Shown here piece by piece: positions 42,323 to 52,498 of a stretch of 64,000 nucleotides of DNA. The DNA lies in NCBI GenBank assembly GCA_037893245.1, contig JBAIAA010001153.1, positions 1 through 64,000 of the forward strand, in the 5' to 3' direction. The first letter of the stretch is position 1, and the number at the start of each line of letters is the position of its first letter. The notes beneath the pieces are model-generated. The model was not told the DNA's origin. It saw only the letters and a list, made by a program, of their open reading frames with translations, and did no database searches. This DNA comes from Crossaster papposus (lineage: Eukaryota > Echinodermata > Asteroidea > Velatida > Solasteridae). Both the position numbers and the translations under genes were made by a program.

Positions 42323-42933
42323 GCAGCCGATTTCACGAAACCTTACGCAATTGCGTAAGCCCCCTTGCGCCACAATTTATTGCGTAAGCTGCGCTACTTT
42401 TGTTGCTGCGCAACATTTCGCTTACGACAGTTTCACGAAAGTTTGACAGTGCGTAAGTCCGCGGCTTACGCAACAAATTATGGCGTAGCTTGCGCAGTCA
42501 ATTTAGGTGGCGTAAGATATGGCGTAGCGACTGAAAATGACCTATTTTACCAGCAAATCGTAATTGACGTGGAGCCCGTTATTGCTCAACTTATTAAGCT
42601 TGATAAAAGACACTCACAGTTTCATGATTGAAGTAAAAGAATCACTATTTTACCCGTGACAGGATTGTTAATGTTGCTACACGATTTCGCGGAAAGTCGG
42701 ACAAAACTATTTTCAAAATGGTGGGCGAAGGTGATACAACGACGATTTCGTGAAAGAACACAATAATACGCAAACAGTCGTCGTAAACGCTGTTTAAAAC
42801 GTTGCGCAGCTACGCTAAGTTTCGTGAAATGCTCCGTAAGGAAATGGCGCAGCTACGCAACATTTTGGTTGCGTAAGCCTTGCGCCACTTTTGAAAATGG
42901 CGCAAGCTACGCACTTTTCGTGAAATCGGCTGC
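42323..42933. mobile_element. MITE with GCAGCCGATTTCACGAAA TIRs
   Basis: 611 bp with perfect 18-base inverted ends and many internal ttacgc/gcgtaa motifs in both orientations. It interrupts the right arm of the large inverted repeat; the left arm at ~39480-39505 shows the empty sequence (...gctaattac...). No coding capacity. Confidence 0.85.
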
Positions 42934-43349
42934 AGACCTTCTTAACTTTGCACTATATATCATGTTCTTAAGCTTGTGATCAGTGATCGGTCTACGATAA
43001 TCTGTTGGTATACACATAAATGCAAGTTGCACTCAACGTTATAATTATTAGTGTTTAATGACTTATGGTGACCTTTGACCCTTTCTTAATTAGGTATGGC
43101 ACCATTTGAAACTTTCTTAAGAGGCGAATTTTACTCCAGCAAGGTGTCAGCTACACATTGACACTTGTTTTATCCTTGCACTCAAAATTATAATCAAACG
43201 TGTAATTAGCACTAATTAAAGACCTTCTTAAATGTACTTAGCACAATTATATTTTTCTTAAGTATACAAATCCTATTCAGTACACGATAAACTTTTGACT
43301 TATGAAGAAATTATGTGTGCACTCAAGATTATGATTAAATCAAATTTTT

Positions 43350-45002
43350 GTGGGTCTGCCCGTTAGTGACTCAGAGCTGCTTTCAGAGTGGAGTAAATAC
43401 TTCAGCTCCTTACTCAACAATGAAAATGGTCAGTCACCTGAACTACCTCCCCCTGCTGTCAGTGACTTGCCCATCTTCACTGACTCTCCTTCACGGTATG
43501 AGACAGTCAAGGCCATTAAATCCTTAAAAACCAACAAGGCAGCGGGTCTTGACTGTGCAATAACAGCGGAAGCTCTGCAGAGTGGTGGTGATCAGATGAT
43601 AGATGTCATTCATGGTTTCTGTGTTGAGGTGTATACGACCTTGTCTCCACTACATCAGTGGACTACGAATATCATCGTTCCCGTACCCAAGAAAGGAGAT
43701 CTCTCTCTCATGACAAATTACCGAGGGATCTCTCTCATGTCAATAGCTGCAAAAGTTTTCAATAAAATGTTGCTCAACAGAATCCGCCCTTTTGTTGATC
43801 CAATGCTAAGGAACAACCAAGCTGGTTTCCGTCCGGGTCGCAGTTGTACACAACAGATTCACATCCTTCGAAGGATAATGGAGGGCTTTAAAGACCACCA
43901 ACTTCCTCTTACGGTATCCTTTATCGACTTCAGGAAAGCATTTGACTCCATCAACAGATCTGCCATGTTTTCCATACTACGCCACTATGGCATTCCCGAA
44001 CCAGTGGTCAGCGCCATCAAAGCCATGTATGTAAATTCTCAAAGTGCTGTTATGGTGGGCGGAAACATCTCTGAGCCTTTTGCCGTATCCACTGGAGTTT
44101 TGCAAGGGGATATACTTGCTCCTTTCGTGTTCGTTATAGTTGTTGACTTCCTCCTAAAGGAAGCCACCACTAGCTTGGATTCTGGAGTCGTAACACACCC
44201 CCGTCGTTCTAGGAGATATCCTGCAAAGTTGCTAAATGACCTTAACTTTGCAGATGATATTGCCCTTCTGGAGTCTTCCCTACCACGGGCCCAAGCACAG
44301 TTATCCAGCACTGCTTTAGCAGCTGAAGGTGTCGGTCTCATTATCAGTGTACCCAAGACTGAGTACATCACGTCATATTGTGAGCCTTCCCCCACACTGC
44401 AAGTCCACGGCAGCCCGATCAAGCATGTGACCGATTTTAAATATCTTGGATCCATGGTGGCATCCTGTGCAACCGACCTTAAACGACGCAAGGCACTGGC
44501 TTGGGCTGCCTTTTGGAAGTCAGAAAAGTTGTGGAGAAGCTCTTCTTTTCCAATTTCCACCAAAATGATGTTGTTCAACACAACTTGCATCACTGTTCTC
44601 CTCTATGGATGCGAGTCATGGGTCATCTCCAGGGACATGGAAAGTAAACTCAACGCTTTTGCCACCTCGTGCTACCGCATTATGCTGAGCATTAAGCGTA
44701 TTGACCATGTCACAAATGCATCTATATATGCTATGACTAACACAAGCCCTCTTGTTGAGCGTGTAAGAACTCGGCAGCTCAAGTTCCTTGGGCACATTCT
44801 CCGCATGCCAGACGATGAACCTGCTAAATTATATGCCCTCTATACACCACCTTACGGGAAAAAGAGGCCAGGTAGACAACGCACATCATTCCTTACATAT
44901 ATTCGACGCTTGCTTGGAGATAGCGACGGCATGCTACAACCACACCAAATCACAACTATTGCCCAAGATCGCAGTAAATGGAGAAAGATTGTAGTCGCCT
45001 GA
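43350..45002 (+). CDS. RTE-like LINE reverse transcriptase, 5'-truncated
   Basis: A 550-residue ORF without a proper start (GTG at a repeat junction). It carries IIVPVPKKGD, NYRGISLMSIAAKVFNKMLL, QAGFRPGRSCTQQI, SFIDFRKAFDS, GVLQGDILAPF and catalytic FADD at residues 300-303. Then come LLYGCESWVIS and RQLKFLGHILRMP with a GKKRPGRQRTSFL tail, the end block typical of RTE-type LINEs. The endonuclease half is missing, cut at the edge of the large inverted repeat (43357). The remaining frame is clean over 1.65 kb, so truncation is young. Clade assignment is from motif style only. Confidence 0.85.
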   Translation: MGLPVSDSELLSEWSKYFSSLLNNENGQSPELPPPAVSDLPIFTDSPSRYETVKAIKSLKTNKAAGLDCAITAEALQSGGDQMIDVIHGFCVEVYTTLSPLHQWTTNIIVPVPKKGDLSLMTNYRGISLMSIAAKVFNKMLLNRIRPFVDPMLRNNQAGFRPGRSCTQQIHILRRIMEGFKDHQLPLTVSFIDFRKAFDSINRSAMFSILRHYGIPEPVVSAIKAMYVNSQSAVMVGGNISEPFAVSTGVLQGDILAPFVFVIVVDFLLKEATTSLDSGVVTHPRRSRRYPAKLLNDLNFADDIALLESSLPRAQAQLSSTALAAEGVGLIISVPKTEYITSYCEPSPTLQVHGSPIKHVTDFKYLGSMVASCATDLKRRKALAWAAFWKSEKLWRSSSFPISTKMMLFNTTCITVLLYGCESWVISRDMESKLNAFATSCYRIMLSIKRIDHVTNASIYAMTNTSPLVERVRTRQLKFLGHILRMPDDEPAKLYALYTPPYGKKRPGRQRTSFLTYIRRLLGDSDGMLQPHQITTIAQDRSKWRKIVVA

Positions 45003-46010
45003 TGATGATACAAAAGTCGGATATTTCTATTTCCTTCATTTGTATTTACTTCTCAGTGATTCCGAAGTCGCAGGCGAACCGAAGACGCGAAGCAAAGGTT
45101 TAAGTACGCGTAGCAGCAGACGACCAAATGCGCGGCGCAAGAGATCTTTGCCCGAACATTTCACTTGCATTTTAATTGTGGTTGTTCATTCATTTTACCA
45201 TAACTGAACATTTTATTCTTTACTTCCAAAACACTCGGAAACAATAACAAATAACTTCGTGGAAATATCTACTGTTATCAGTTGGCCGTCAATCAAAGTT
45301 CAAAGACTTGGGATTTATTATTTGAATTAATTCGACGGTGGAATAAAAAAAAAAATACCGGCATTTCCGATTGAATCTGGACTAAATACTTGCAAGATAC
45401 TTGATAAATACTTTTCAAGATACTTCTCCGTAACTTATTTGAAAAAGTAAAAGGATAAAACCTTATCTCATTAATTGTACAGGAGTCAGGACACCGACAA
45501 AAATGCAGATGGGAATTATTCCAGGTTTTCTTGTGTTTCTAAACTACATTTAAAATCCTTTGCACCATTTCGTTTGTGGAAATAGTTTTCTAATAGTTTC
45601 CAGGGATAACATTTTTTTGCGAATTATTGTCACCAGAAAATTAAGAATTAAAATTACCAAGCTAGTATTAAATGCACTTTAATTCCTAAACAAATTATCC
45701 ATGTTTAAATTTTCGACTTGACAATTTGTTATCGAGTAAATATGTATGTGTTAGAGTCAGGGGACCACTGCGCCCCGATGTAAACCATAGGGTTTTCTCG
45801 AGAACGGTAAAACATGAGGTTGGTTTCCTTTCAACCAGACATTTGAAATAGGATAAGTAAACAATCTAAAACAGGAAGACGCTCGCCGTCTGGGCTTGTC
45901 ATAATTATGCCGGCCGCATGATACATGTATGTTGGCCGTGCCAACATCTCTTGTGCACTCGCGTTGACTTTTGTATAATGTGCATGCTAAACCCCTCTAA
46001 TAATTCTTGA
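45003..46010. other. Unassigned sequence after RTE-like ORF
   Basis: Begins with a likely 3' UTR of the LINE. AT-rich and without supported genes; ends near a C homopolymer at 46024-46036. Confidence 0.45.
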
Positions 46011-46074
46011 CTTCAGTAATGTCCCCCCCCCCCCCCACCCACATTTGAAATGGGATTGACGCCCCTGGTGACTT

Positions 46075-46524
46075 GTATGACTAATTTACTGCCTAATTCA
46101 ACATGATCAAACTCGCCAAGCAAATGTCTAAAATCCAACAGGATCCAGCTAATGGTTTTTGTTTGTTTTGTTTGCTGTTGGAGTCCAACTTGGTGTATGT
46201 ATCACCCAACATAATGCGATTTTGAATGCATTCCGGAATATTCTAAAGACCTAATGCATAAATCCAACAGGTTCCAACTTTGAACTAGTACGATCCTGCT
46301 GGATTCAGCAGATAGTTAGGGTTTAATGAAACCAGGCTACATGGAAAAAGAAATTATATTTTGCTCGCGAATAGAGTTGACACCTTAATTAAAGTAAACT
46401 GTACACACTATAATGTATCGTGCTGTTTTAACTCACCGATGTGGTAGTATTTAACATGTGGACATTTATATGAACAAGCTGCTATACTGCAACTTCTGAG
46501 ATTTGAATTTGGGGGTTTTTTTTT
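46075..46524. other. Unassigned intron sequence
   Basis: Repeated short pieces of (a)aatccaacaggNtcca (46133, 46261) and gctggattcagcag. Similar 'gaatcca(t/c)ca' words recur at 48380-48720. No gene. Confidence 0.4.
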
Positions 46525-46690
46525 TTTATAATGGGTAGTCTGTGGGTAAAGCTGCAGGTTGTGTGTTCGAGTCAAGCCTTGGACTATGGTGCGTCTGCCC
46601 TTGGACAAGGCACTTTGTTAATCATTGCTTTACTCTACCTACGAGTGAACCTTTTGAGGGCAGAGATGGTTACTGTGGTTGATTTAGCTG
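46525..46690 (+). mobile_element. tRNA-derived SINE-like element
   Basis: TGGGTAGTCTGTGGGTAAAG, then tgtGTTCGAGTCaagcc (B-box near 46563), followed by gcccttggacaaggcacttt, a tail module shared by many tRNA-type SINEs. A-box match is partial. Confidence 0.5.
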
Positions 46691-46942
46691 CTTTACGCCA
46701 AAATGGCAGCATTTAATTGAGCTATATACTTTCTAGGGGGCTGAGATGGTAATTGGAATGTTTCGTGGGCGCAATGAGCAGGGATACTGACACAGATACT
46801 GACAGAGTTGGTAGATATGTGTGCTATATATGAATTGCCTATTATTTTTCATTATTATTAAAACAAAATTATTCTCTTTTCTTTTTAACTGGCTAATTAA
46901 GTTTAAACATTTGTATTTTGGAACAACTTCTTCCGCATCCAG

Positions 46943-47089
46943 ACGAAACTGGTTTGTACTACTATTTTGAGGGCCATGGACCAACAACAAATGAGAAAGC
47001 CGTACTTCTGAGCCCGACAGTTCCGAGGTCGCAACAAGGCGATGCATGGTGTTTCAGTTTTTGGTACAACATGTATGGCCAGCAGACAG
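46943..47089 (+). CDS. MAM domain 2, exon 2
   Basis: A 147-nt phase 1-1 exon between gcatccag and gtagga. Encodes ETGLYYYFEGHGPTTNEKAV, then LLSPTVPRSQQGDAWCFSFW, then YNMYGQQTG. Contains the third MAM cysteine and FWYNM. Lies 8.4 kb after exon 1, across the composite insertion. Confidence 0.9.
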
Positions 47090-47169
47090 GTAGGAACATG
47101 CACGCTATACCGAGAGGCCAAGTCAAAGTGTTATTATCCCCAACCCTTAGAGAGCTTTAATTAGGTAAG

Positions 47170-47307
47170 TGCGAGGACCCGGTTATTACTGCGTGATAAT
47201 GACCGGGGGATGACCGCTGGTAATGGATCGAGCCGAAGGCGAGGTCCATTACCAGCGGTCATCCCCCAACCCGGTCATTATCACGCAGTAATAACTGGGT
47301 CCTCGCA
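47170..47307. repeat. Long hairpin 1 with CGAGCCGAAGGCGAGG loop
   Basis: Arms of 58 and 63 bases (47170-47227 and 47245-47307) pair almost perfectly, apart from one substitution and a five-base extra in the right arm. The loop is 47228-47244. Followed by aataaatacctttttaac. Confidence 0.9.
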
Positions 47308-47740
47308 TCTTTAATAAATACCTTTTTAACGAAACAAATGGTGAAAATTGCGCCAAATTTTGTGACTTTCCTTTCGGTAATATTTCCAGCGTTTAGGGGC
47401 CATATGTTTTAGCTTATGCATGGTACCCTGTCTCTTAATATGTGTTGTTATTATAACCCATACTTTGAGACCAGACTAGCTGACCACTGATGCCCACCGT
47501 GCATAGCAACACGCTAGCGTTAACAGACGACATGCGCATTTTGGAAAATGCCGCGCGTATAGATACAAACGTTGTACGCGTACATTTATAGCGCGCAGTA
47601 TCAAGATTTGACGCGTCCTTGTTACAAGTAATTACCGTAGAACTGTTGCATTCGGCCAATCATGGGCTTACATGATGCTTGAATAATGCTGGTTCAGGGA
47701 ACATTTAATCGCTTCTTCTTGAAAGCCGGGTTATTACTAA

Positions 47741-47905
47741 GGGAATAAATGTGTGTTCGAGAGGTTTTAATCACTCTGTTTAATACCGATTGGAGTCTGG
47801 GTGCTGATAATTACCCGAGCCGAAGGCGAGGGTAATTATCAGCACCCAGACTCCAAGCGGTATTAAACAGAGTGATTAATACCGACCGAACACACATTTA
47901 TTCCC
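47741..47905. repeat. Long hairpin 2 with the same loop
   Basis: Arms 47741-47816 and 47830-47905 pair over ~75 bases with few mismatches. Arm sequence is unrelated to hairpin 1 but the loop cGAGCCGAAGGCGAgg is the same, in the same orientation. Followed by cataaatacctttttt, again as after hairpin 1. Confidence 0.9.
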
Positions 47906-49352
47906 ATTCATAAATACCTTTTTTGTAAAATTCAGCCCAAAAAGCCCCGAAAATCACGGAAAATTGTCGCAAGTAAATTTCGGTGTTTCGCCATTCTGTC
48001 TTTGTCAAATGACATGTTTCCGCCTCTGTCGCTCTCTACACAATACATACAATAAAGCGTATTTACTGTGAACCAGACTATTACTGCCATTGGCAACCTC
48101 GTTCCCAAGGTGTCGAGCTCTTATTATTGGAGACGAGGTATGGTTCAGGGTTGGAAATAAAGTGAGCCCTGGGGACGGAATGTTGTTTCCAGCTAGGTTT
48201 AAACACTTCCAGCCATGTCTTTATCGTCCGTTTAATACCGGCCATGTGACGGGCTCTCGACCAATAGGAATGCCTAAACTGTCCCAGGTATTTATGAATA
48301 CATGATAATCCACTCCACGTGATCGAGTCTCGACCAATCAGAAGCCAGCAACTCTCCTAGGTATTTATTAATACTAAACAAAAAGTGTCCTGAATCCGCC
48401 AAAGTCCATCAAAGTTTGTCATGCAAAAAAACTGTTGGTGTATGAGTCCATCAGAATCCACCAGTGTACATTCTTGAGAAATTCCGAATCCATCAACAAT
48501 CCACCAGCAAAAGTATGATGGAGTCTGACGCGGGATTCTGGATACCATGCTGGCATAAAACATGTTTTGCAGTGTTTCTCCATAGTCTTCAAAATTCATC
48601 ACTTCAAAATCAGTACTGCTAGGTTTAAAATCCTGAATCCATCAGATTCCACATGTTTGTTCAATATAGAGGTATCCTCTTCCGCCAAACTTCTCTAAAA
48701 CAGGGGATGGATTTTGATGGATTCAGATATAGGGTTAATGGGCCGCGATACATGTAGAAATTGCTTTAATAAGAGCAGAATCCCTGAGCAAAAGCAAAAG
48801 CAAAAGCACACCAAGCAGAACCAAAAGCAAAAGTAAAAGCAATTGTTTAAAAACATACACAACCTTTTGCTTTGACTAACAGCTTTTTCTTAAGCTTGCC
48901 TAACAAATCATTAGGTTCTGGGGCCGTAATCACAAAACTGATAATCACAAAAAGATAAGCACCCAACTTATATGCGACTTAGACGACTCTTAATATTTTA
49001 ACAATATTCTCAAAACATTTTCACTATTGCGCCTCTCTTATTTTCGCAAATTAAATCTAAGTGTGCTCAGACCTGTCTTAAGTCAATTAGTTAAAGTGGG
49101 GCACTTGTTAATTGACACCACTACCTAAAAATAATCAAAACATTAATGGCTAGATGCAGTTGACTAATGTTATATCTGCACAAAACAGCTTACGAACGTT
49201 TTAGTTGTAGTTGTAGTGGCAGCCAAGACTTACCAGTTCTATTATGAAGAGAGGCAACATCCTCTCATCTTCTGGGATTCCACTGATTGCTAAAAAAAAA
49301 ATCAATTTTATTGTGAGAACTACAATTTGTTTTTCATCATTTTTTCCTCCAG
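47906..49352. other. Intron sequence, repeat edges
   Basis: 48288-48305 and 48357-48375 carry aggtatttatNaatac, inverted relative to the aataaatacct that follows both hairpins, so they are probably the opposite ends of the same elements. 48370-48720 is rich in imperfect tccatcagaatccac-type repeats; 48786-48840 has aagcaaaagc repeats. No gene. Confidence 0.45.
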
Positions 49353-49580
49353 GTTCCCTAAATGTGTACTTGATTCCCGCGGATACAGTTTTAGGATCAC
49401 AGACTCCACTCTTCTCTATGACTGGACAACAGACCGGTTTACGAGTGTGGTTACAGGCGATGGTCGATGTTAATCAGACAACTGATTTTATGCTAGTTGT
49501 GGAAGCTGTTTATGCAAATGGAAAATATACTGATATTGCAATCGACGATGTAGCCATATCTGAAGGGGCTTGTGTGTCAG
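49353..49580 (+). CDS. MAM domain 2, exon 3
   Basis: A 228-nt phase 1-1 exon between cctccag and gtgagc. Encodes SLNVYLIPADTVLGSQTPLF, then GQQTGLRVWLQAMVDVNQTT, then KYTDIAIDDVAISEGACVS: final third of MAM2 with the fourth cysteine. Domain complete with four cysteines. Confidence 0.92.
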
Positions 49581-49692
49581 GTGAGCAAAAATTTTATTTA
49601 AAAAACTAAATCGTTCCTGGTACATTATACGTTAGTTGATTAAGTTGGGACCGATTTCACCAAGTAAAAGGCGGATTGTGGGGGTTAAAGTT

Positions 49693-49827
49693 GACCGCTG
49701 CAAGATTGATCGCTGCAAGATTGATCGCTGCAAGATTGACCGCTGCAAGATTGACCGATGCAAGATTGACCAATGCAATATTGACCGCTGCCTGGTCGAC
49801 CGCTGTCTGGTCGACCGCTGCCTGCAT
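49693..49827 (+). repeat. 15-bp minisatellite, nine units
   Basis: Nine tandem units of gaYcgctgcaagatt, with the last three changed to gaccgctgcctggtc-type. The period is a multiple of three, so ORFs open in several frames are by-products. Confidence 0.95.
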
Positions 49828-50339
49828 TAAATTGTCCATTATCTTGGCGGGCAAGATTATTTGTCATGAACCTCGATCGGAGACGGGTTAAGACTGGCAT
49901 TTGTAGGTGGCACACCTTGATATTTTAAGCCTCGCTTGTTGCGAGCTGGTTGCTGACAGATATTTTAAGGTCTTGCTCGCGTGACGTGTTTAGCTGTCAT
50001 CCATTTCAAATTTCAGCTAGTCCAATTTAAACGACATCTTAGTTTAATAAAGTAGACTCCGATTGGCTGTCGCATAACGCTGCATACAATTTTCATAAAA
50101 CTTGCAAGCTAGGATACATCAGACGTTCGTACATGAGCTTTTCACATGTGAATGTCTGATCCTCGGTCTAATTATGTGGACAGACAAATGAAATTAATTA
50201 AACAAATATTACAAAGAGCTTGTTACATGCATATATATGTATTAAATTAACATTAAAATAGACAAAGAGAAATAACCAAGCAGCATTCTTAAATAAAAAC
50301 AACAATTAATAGTGAGGGGCTTTTTTTCGTCTACCATAG
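49828..50339. other. Intron MAM2-MAM3
   Basis: Includes a segment (49925-50000: cctcgcttgttgcgagctgg, gctgacagatatttt...gtgacgtgttt) that resembles the interior of the MITE at 51681-51890, possibly a decayed relative. Ends with pyrimidine-rich acceptor. Confidence 0.4.
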
Positions 50340-50483
50340 ATACGAATGTGGATTTTAACTGTGACTTTGAGGAAGGCTATTGTGGATGGAGTCAAGCGAC
50401 TGACGACGGCGCTAATTGGGCTTTGGAGCGAGGAGCAACTTACTCATCCAACACTGGCCCAGACTTTGATCACACCATTGGTG
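50340..50483 (+). CDS. MAM domain 3, exon 1
   Basis: A 144-nt phase 1-1 exon between taccatag and gtacgt. Encodes DTNVDFNCDFEEGYCGWSQA, TDDGANWALERGATYSSNTG and PDFDHTIG, with the first cysteine pair. High similarity to MAM2 exon 1. Confidence 0.92.
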
Positions 50484-51053
50484 GTACGTACATGTAGGCG
50501 GCCAAAGTAATTGATACTTAAAAAAACATTCAGAAGAGTATAATGTATCTGGTTACTTGATGATTGTGACATCGCTTTGGTATTTAGTTGATGAGGTTCT
50601 AAAATTGACCAGGGGCCAATTGTATGAAAACCTAAGATCAACTCATCCAGCATCTACTTGGCGCCCCTCTAGTTTTGCAAGGTCTGTACTAGCTTCTACA
50701 CATGTTTAGATTGAAATCAAGTTTGTTTTATTAGTTTATTGTACCCAAATTAAAACCAACTCGTCCTGTGCCGTGGTTCTCATGTACACTACCCCAACCT
50801 GTCTCTGTATGGGCACAGGGTTGTACCAACATTTTTTTCAGAACGTGTGAAGAAGTATAGCCAAGTCAGAAGTTTTTCCTGAAATAATGGGTTTTTTTAA
50901 ATAAAAAAGTGAATTTTCCTTGACCCACATTTTCCAGATTTTTTTTTCTCGCAATAACAACAATTTAAAATTTGAAATTTACATTTAGTTTGTCTCCCCA
51001 GTAAAATCCCTCATTCTCCCATGATAATTTCATATTGCCTCTATATTTTACAG
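50484..51053 (+). other. MAM3 intron 1
   Basis: 570 nt, AT-rich, no repeat family recognised. Acceptor tattttacag. Confidence 0.7.
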
Positions 51054-51185
51054 GGGAGAGCGGAACCTATCTGTTCTTTGAAAGCAATAAAATCAATAGT
51101 GGTGCTACTGCGGTCTTGTTAAGTCCTGTTCTGAAAAACCTAACCGAAATCAGTTTCTGGTACAACATGCGTGGGTCTGACATAG
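51054..51185 (+). CDS. MAM domain 3, exon 2 (cysteine lost)
   Basis: A 132-nt phase 1-1 exon between attttacag and gtaagt. Encodes GESGTYLFFESNKINSGATA, VLLSPVLKNLTEISFWYNMR and GSDIG. FWYNM is kept, but the cysteine normally two or three residues before it is replaced (LTEISFWYNM, against SLCFTFWYNM in MAM1 and AWCFSFWYNM in MAM2). The exon is 12-15 nt shorter than its partners. Confidence 0.9.
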
Positions 51186-51676
51186 GTAAGTGGGTTGTAA
51201 TGGTGGTTGGTTTTACCTAACTTAAAAAAACAAATTTGATGTTGAACTTAATTGCATTATAACACACCTCTTGCTAGTTCTGTATTCTGGTTGGCTTAAA
51301 CACGGTCACTGGGGGTTAACTAATATAGGCTAGTGCATGATAGTTGCGCCACCGTGAATTTGCGCCAACTGCAAATATGTAATATTACATATTAGTAGAT
51401 TCAGCAGGAAATGCATGGGAGAGTATGTCAGAAAGTTGTGAGTGAAGATGGGACAGTATTTAAATAGACGGTGTGTATCATATAAATAAAAATATAAAAT
51501 TCAGTTTTTATCAGTTGGTTTTGAAACTCATTGTTAGTTTTTGAATTTTTAAAACATTCTTTTTAGAAATGTATGCTTATGATAATGCTATCAAAAGAAC
51601 TAATTAATAAATTTGCTTTAATCTTTGCTTATCCTAAGAATACATAGCCTAACGTTAATGTTAGGTTGAGATTTTG
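51186..51676. other. MAM3 intron 2, left part
   Basis: AT-rich with no recognised element. The short piece gtgcatgatagttgcgccaccg stands alone. Confidence 0.5.
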
Positions 51677-51680
51677 TTAA

Positions 51681-51890
51681 CCAGTTCGCGCGGGATTATT
51701 TTAACATCACCGAGCCGAGGATTATTTTCAACGAAACTCGATCCGAGGTAGTTTCAAGCCGATGGTACCGGGAAGCACACCCCCGCATTTCCGGCCTTGC
51801 TCGCTGCTGACAGACATTTCCGGCCTTGCTCGTCAGGTGACGTGTTTATTAGAAAACTTTTGCGTGTATACGTCTTCTGGCGCGAACTGG
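51681..51890. mobile_element. piggyBac-like MITE, TTAA flanks
   Basis: 210 bp with 11-base inverted ends CCAGTTCGCGC, each directly flanked by TTAA (51677-51680 and 51891-51894), the target site of piggyBac transposases. No ORF. Superfamily inferred from the target site. Confidence 0.7.
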
Positions 51891-51895
51891 TTAAC

Positions 51896-52276
51896 ATTGT
51901 TACTTATGTCCAACTTTAACATGTTTTATAAGACTACATTTTCCAAATTGTAGCAATTCCCTTTGAATGAACAATAACTTAATTTTGTAATCAGCTTTTT
52001 ATATCTCGATCACAACAAAAAGGTTATGATCCACTGTTTGCGCCTACATTACAATGCACCAGACAATGTCAGATGGCCCACCGTGAGACACAGGCAAAAT
52101 ACAGTTCCCACAATGCACTTTGAGAAATAGACTCATTGTCTTGCCTGTAATGTCAATCCCACAGGCCCACAATGCATTGGCCAGCACACAAAAAAACTAA
52201 ACAAAACAAAAGTGAAATTGGTGCAGACATTTTTTGAATTGGGGGGTCAATTAACATTTGTTGAATGTTTCCTCAG
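51896..52276. other. MAM3 intron 2, right part
   Basis: AT-rich with a cacaatgca(c/t)t(t/g) repeat near 52050-52180 and no recognised gene. Ends in a tgtttcctcag acceptor. Confidence 0.5.
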
Positions 52277-52498
52277 GTGATCTCAATGTGTTTGTGACGC
52301 CAGTTAGTGGCAACATAAGCCAAGGGTATTTGATCTTCTCTCGAAGCGGTGAGCAAACGGACAGGACAACTTGGCTACAGGCCATGGTAGCGTTGACCAA
52401 TCTGCCGGCAAACTGCAGGATTGCATTTGAAGCATCAACTGAGTCTGACACATCTAGAGGCGACATTGCCATCGATGATATAGAAATCTTGGTGCAAG
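52277..52498 (+). CDS. MAM domain 3, exon 3 (terminal cysteine lost)
   Basis: A 222-nt phase 1-1 exon between tttcctcag and gtcagt. Encodes DLNVFVTPVSGNISQGYLIF, SGEQTDRTTWLQAMVALTNL, PANCRIAFEASTESDTSRGD and IAIDDIEILVQG. The closing cysteine of MAM1/MAM2 (RECAS, GACVS) is missing, matching the loss in exon 2; a new cysteine appears in PANCRIA. The last 37 nt are the first unit of the 71-bp tandem array that continues into the intron, with a splice-donor-like motif in every copy. Confidence 0.9.

Larger units (their letters stand above)
39083..43357. repeat. Large inverted repeat around a LINE relic
   Basis: 39083-40470 is mirrored by 41480-43357 (the latter enlarged by a 611-bp MITE). Mirrored landmarks: aatttgatttaatcataatc / gattatgattaaatcaaatt at the outer edges, and the blocks around 39530 and 42280 (gtgtcggct.../agccgacac). 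The middle, 40500-41480, is minus-strand LINE RT. Confidence 0.8.
38804..46062. mobile_element. Possible 7.3-kb composite insertion
   Basis: The left edge gggcgtcaatcctggggg and right edge ...gggattgacgcccc are inverted, each next to a poly-G/C tract, and are flanked by near-identical gtgacttgcatg (38794-38805) and gtgacttgtatg (46067-46078). It would include the inverted LINE relic, a MITE and the RTE-like ORF. One mobile unit is an inference. Confidence 0.35.

Noticed and set aside
49636-49915. Repetitive ORFs on both strands (CKIDR, AAVNLAAI and similar)
   Set aside because: A 15-bp repeat is open in several frames by arithmetic; not a pentapeptide-repeat protein.
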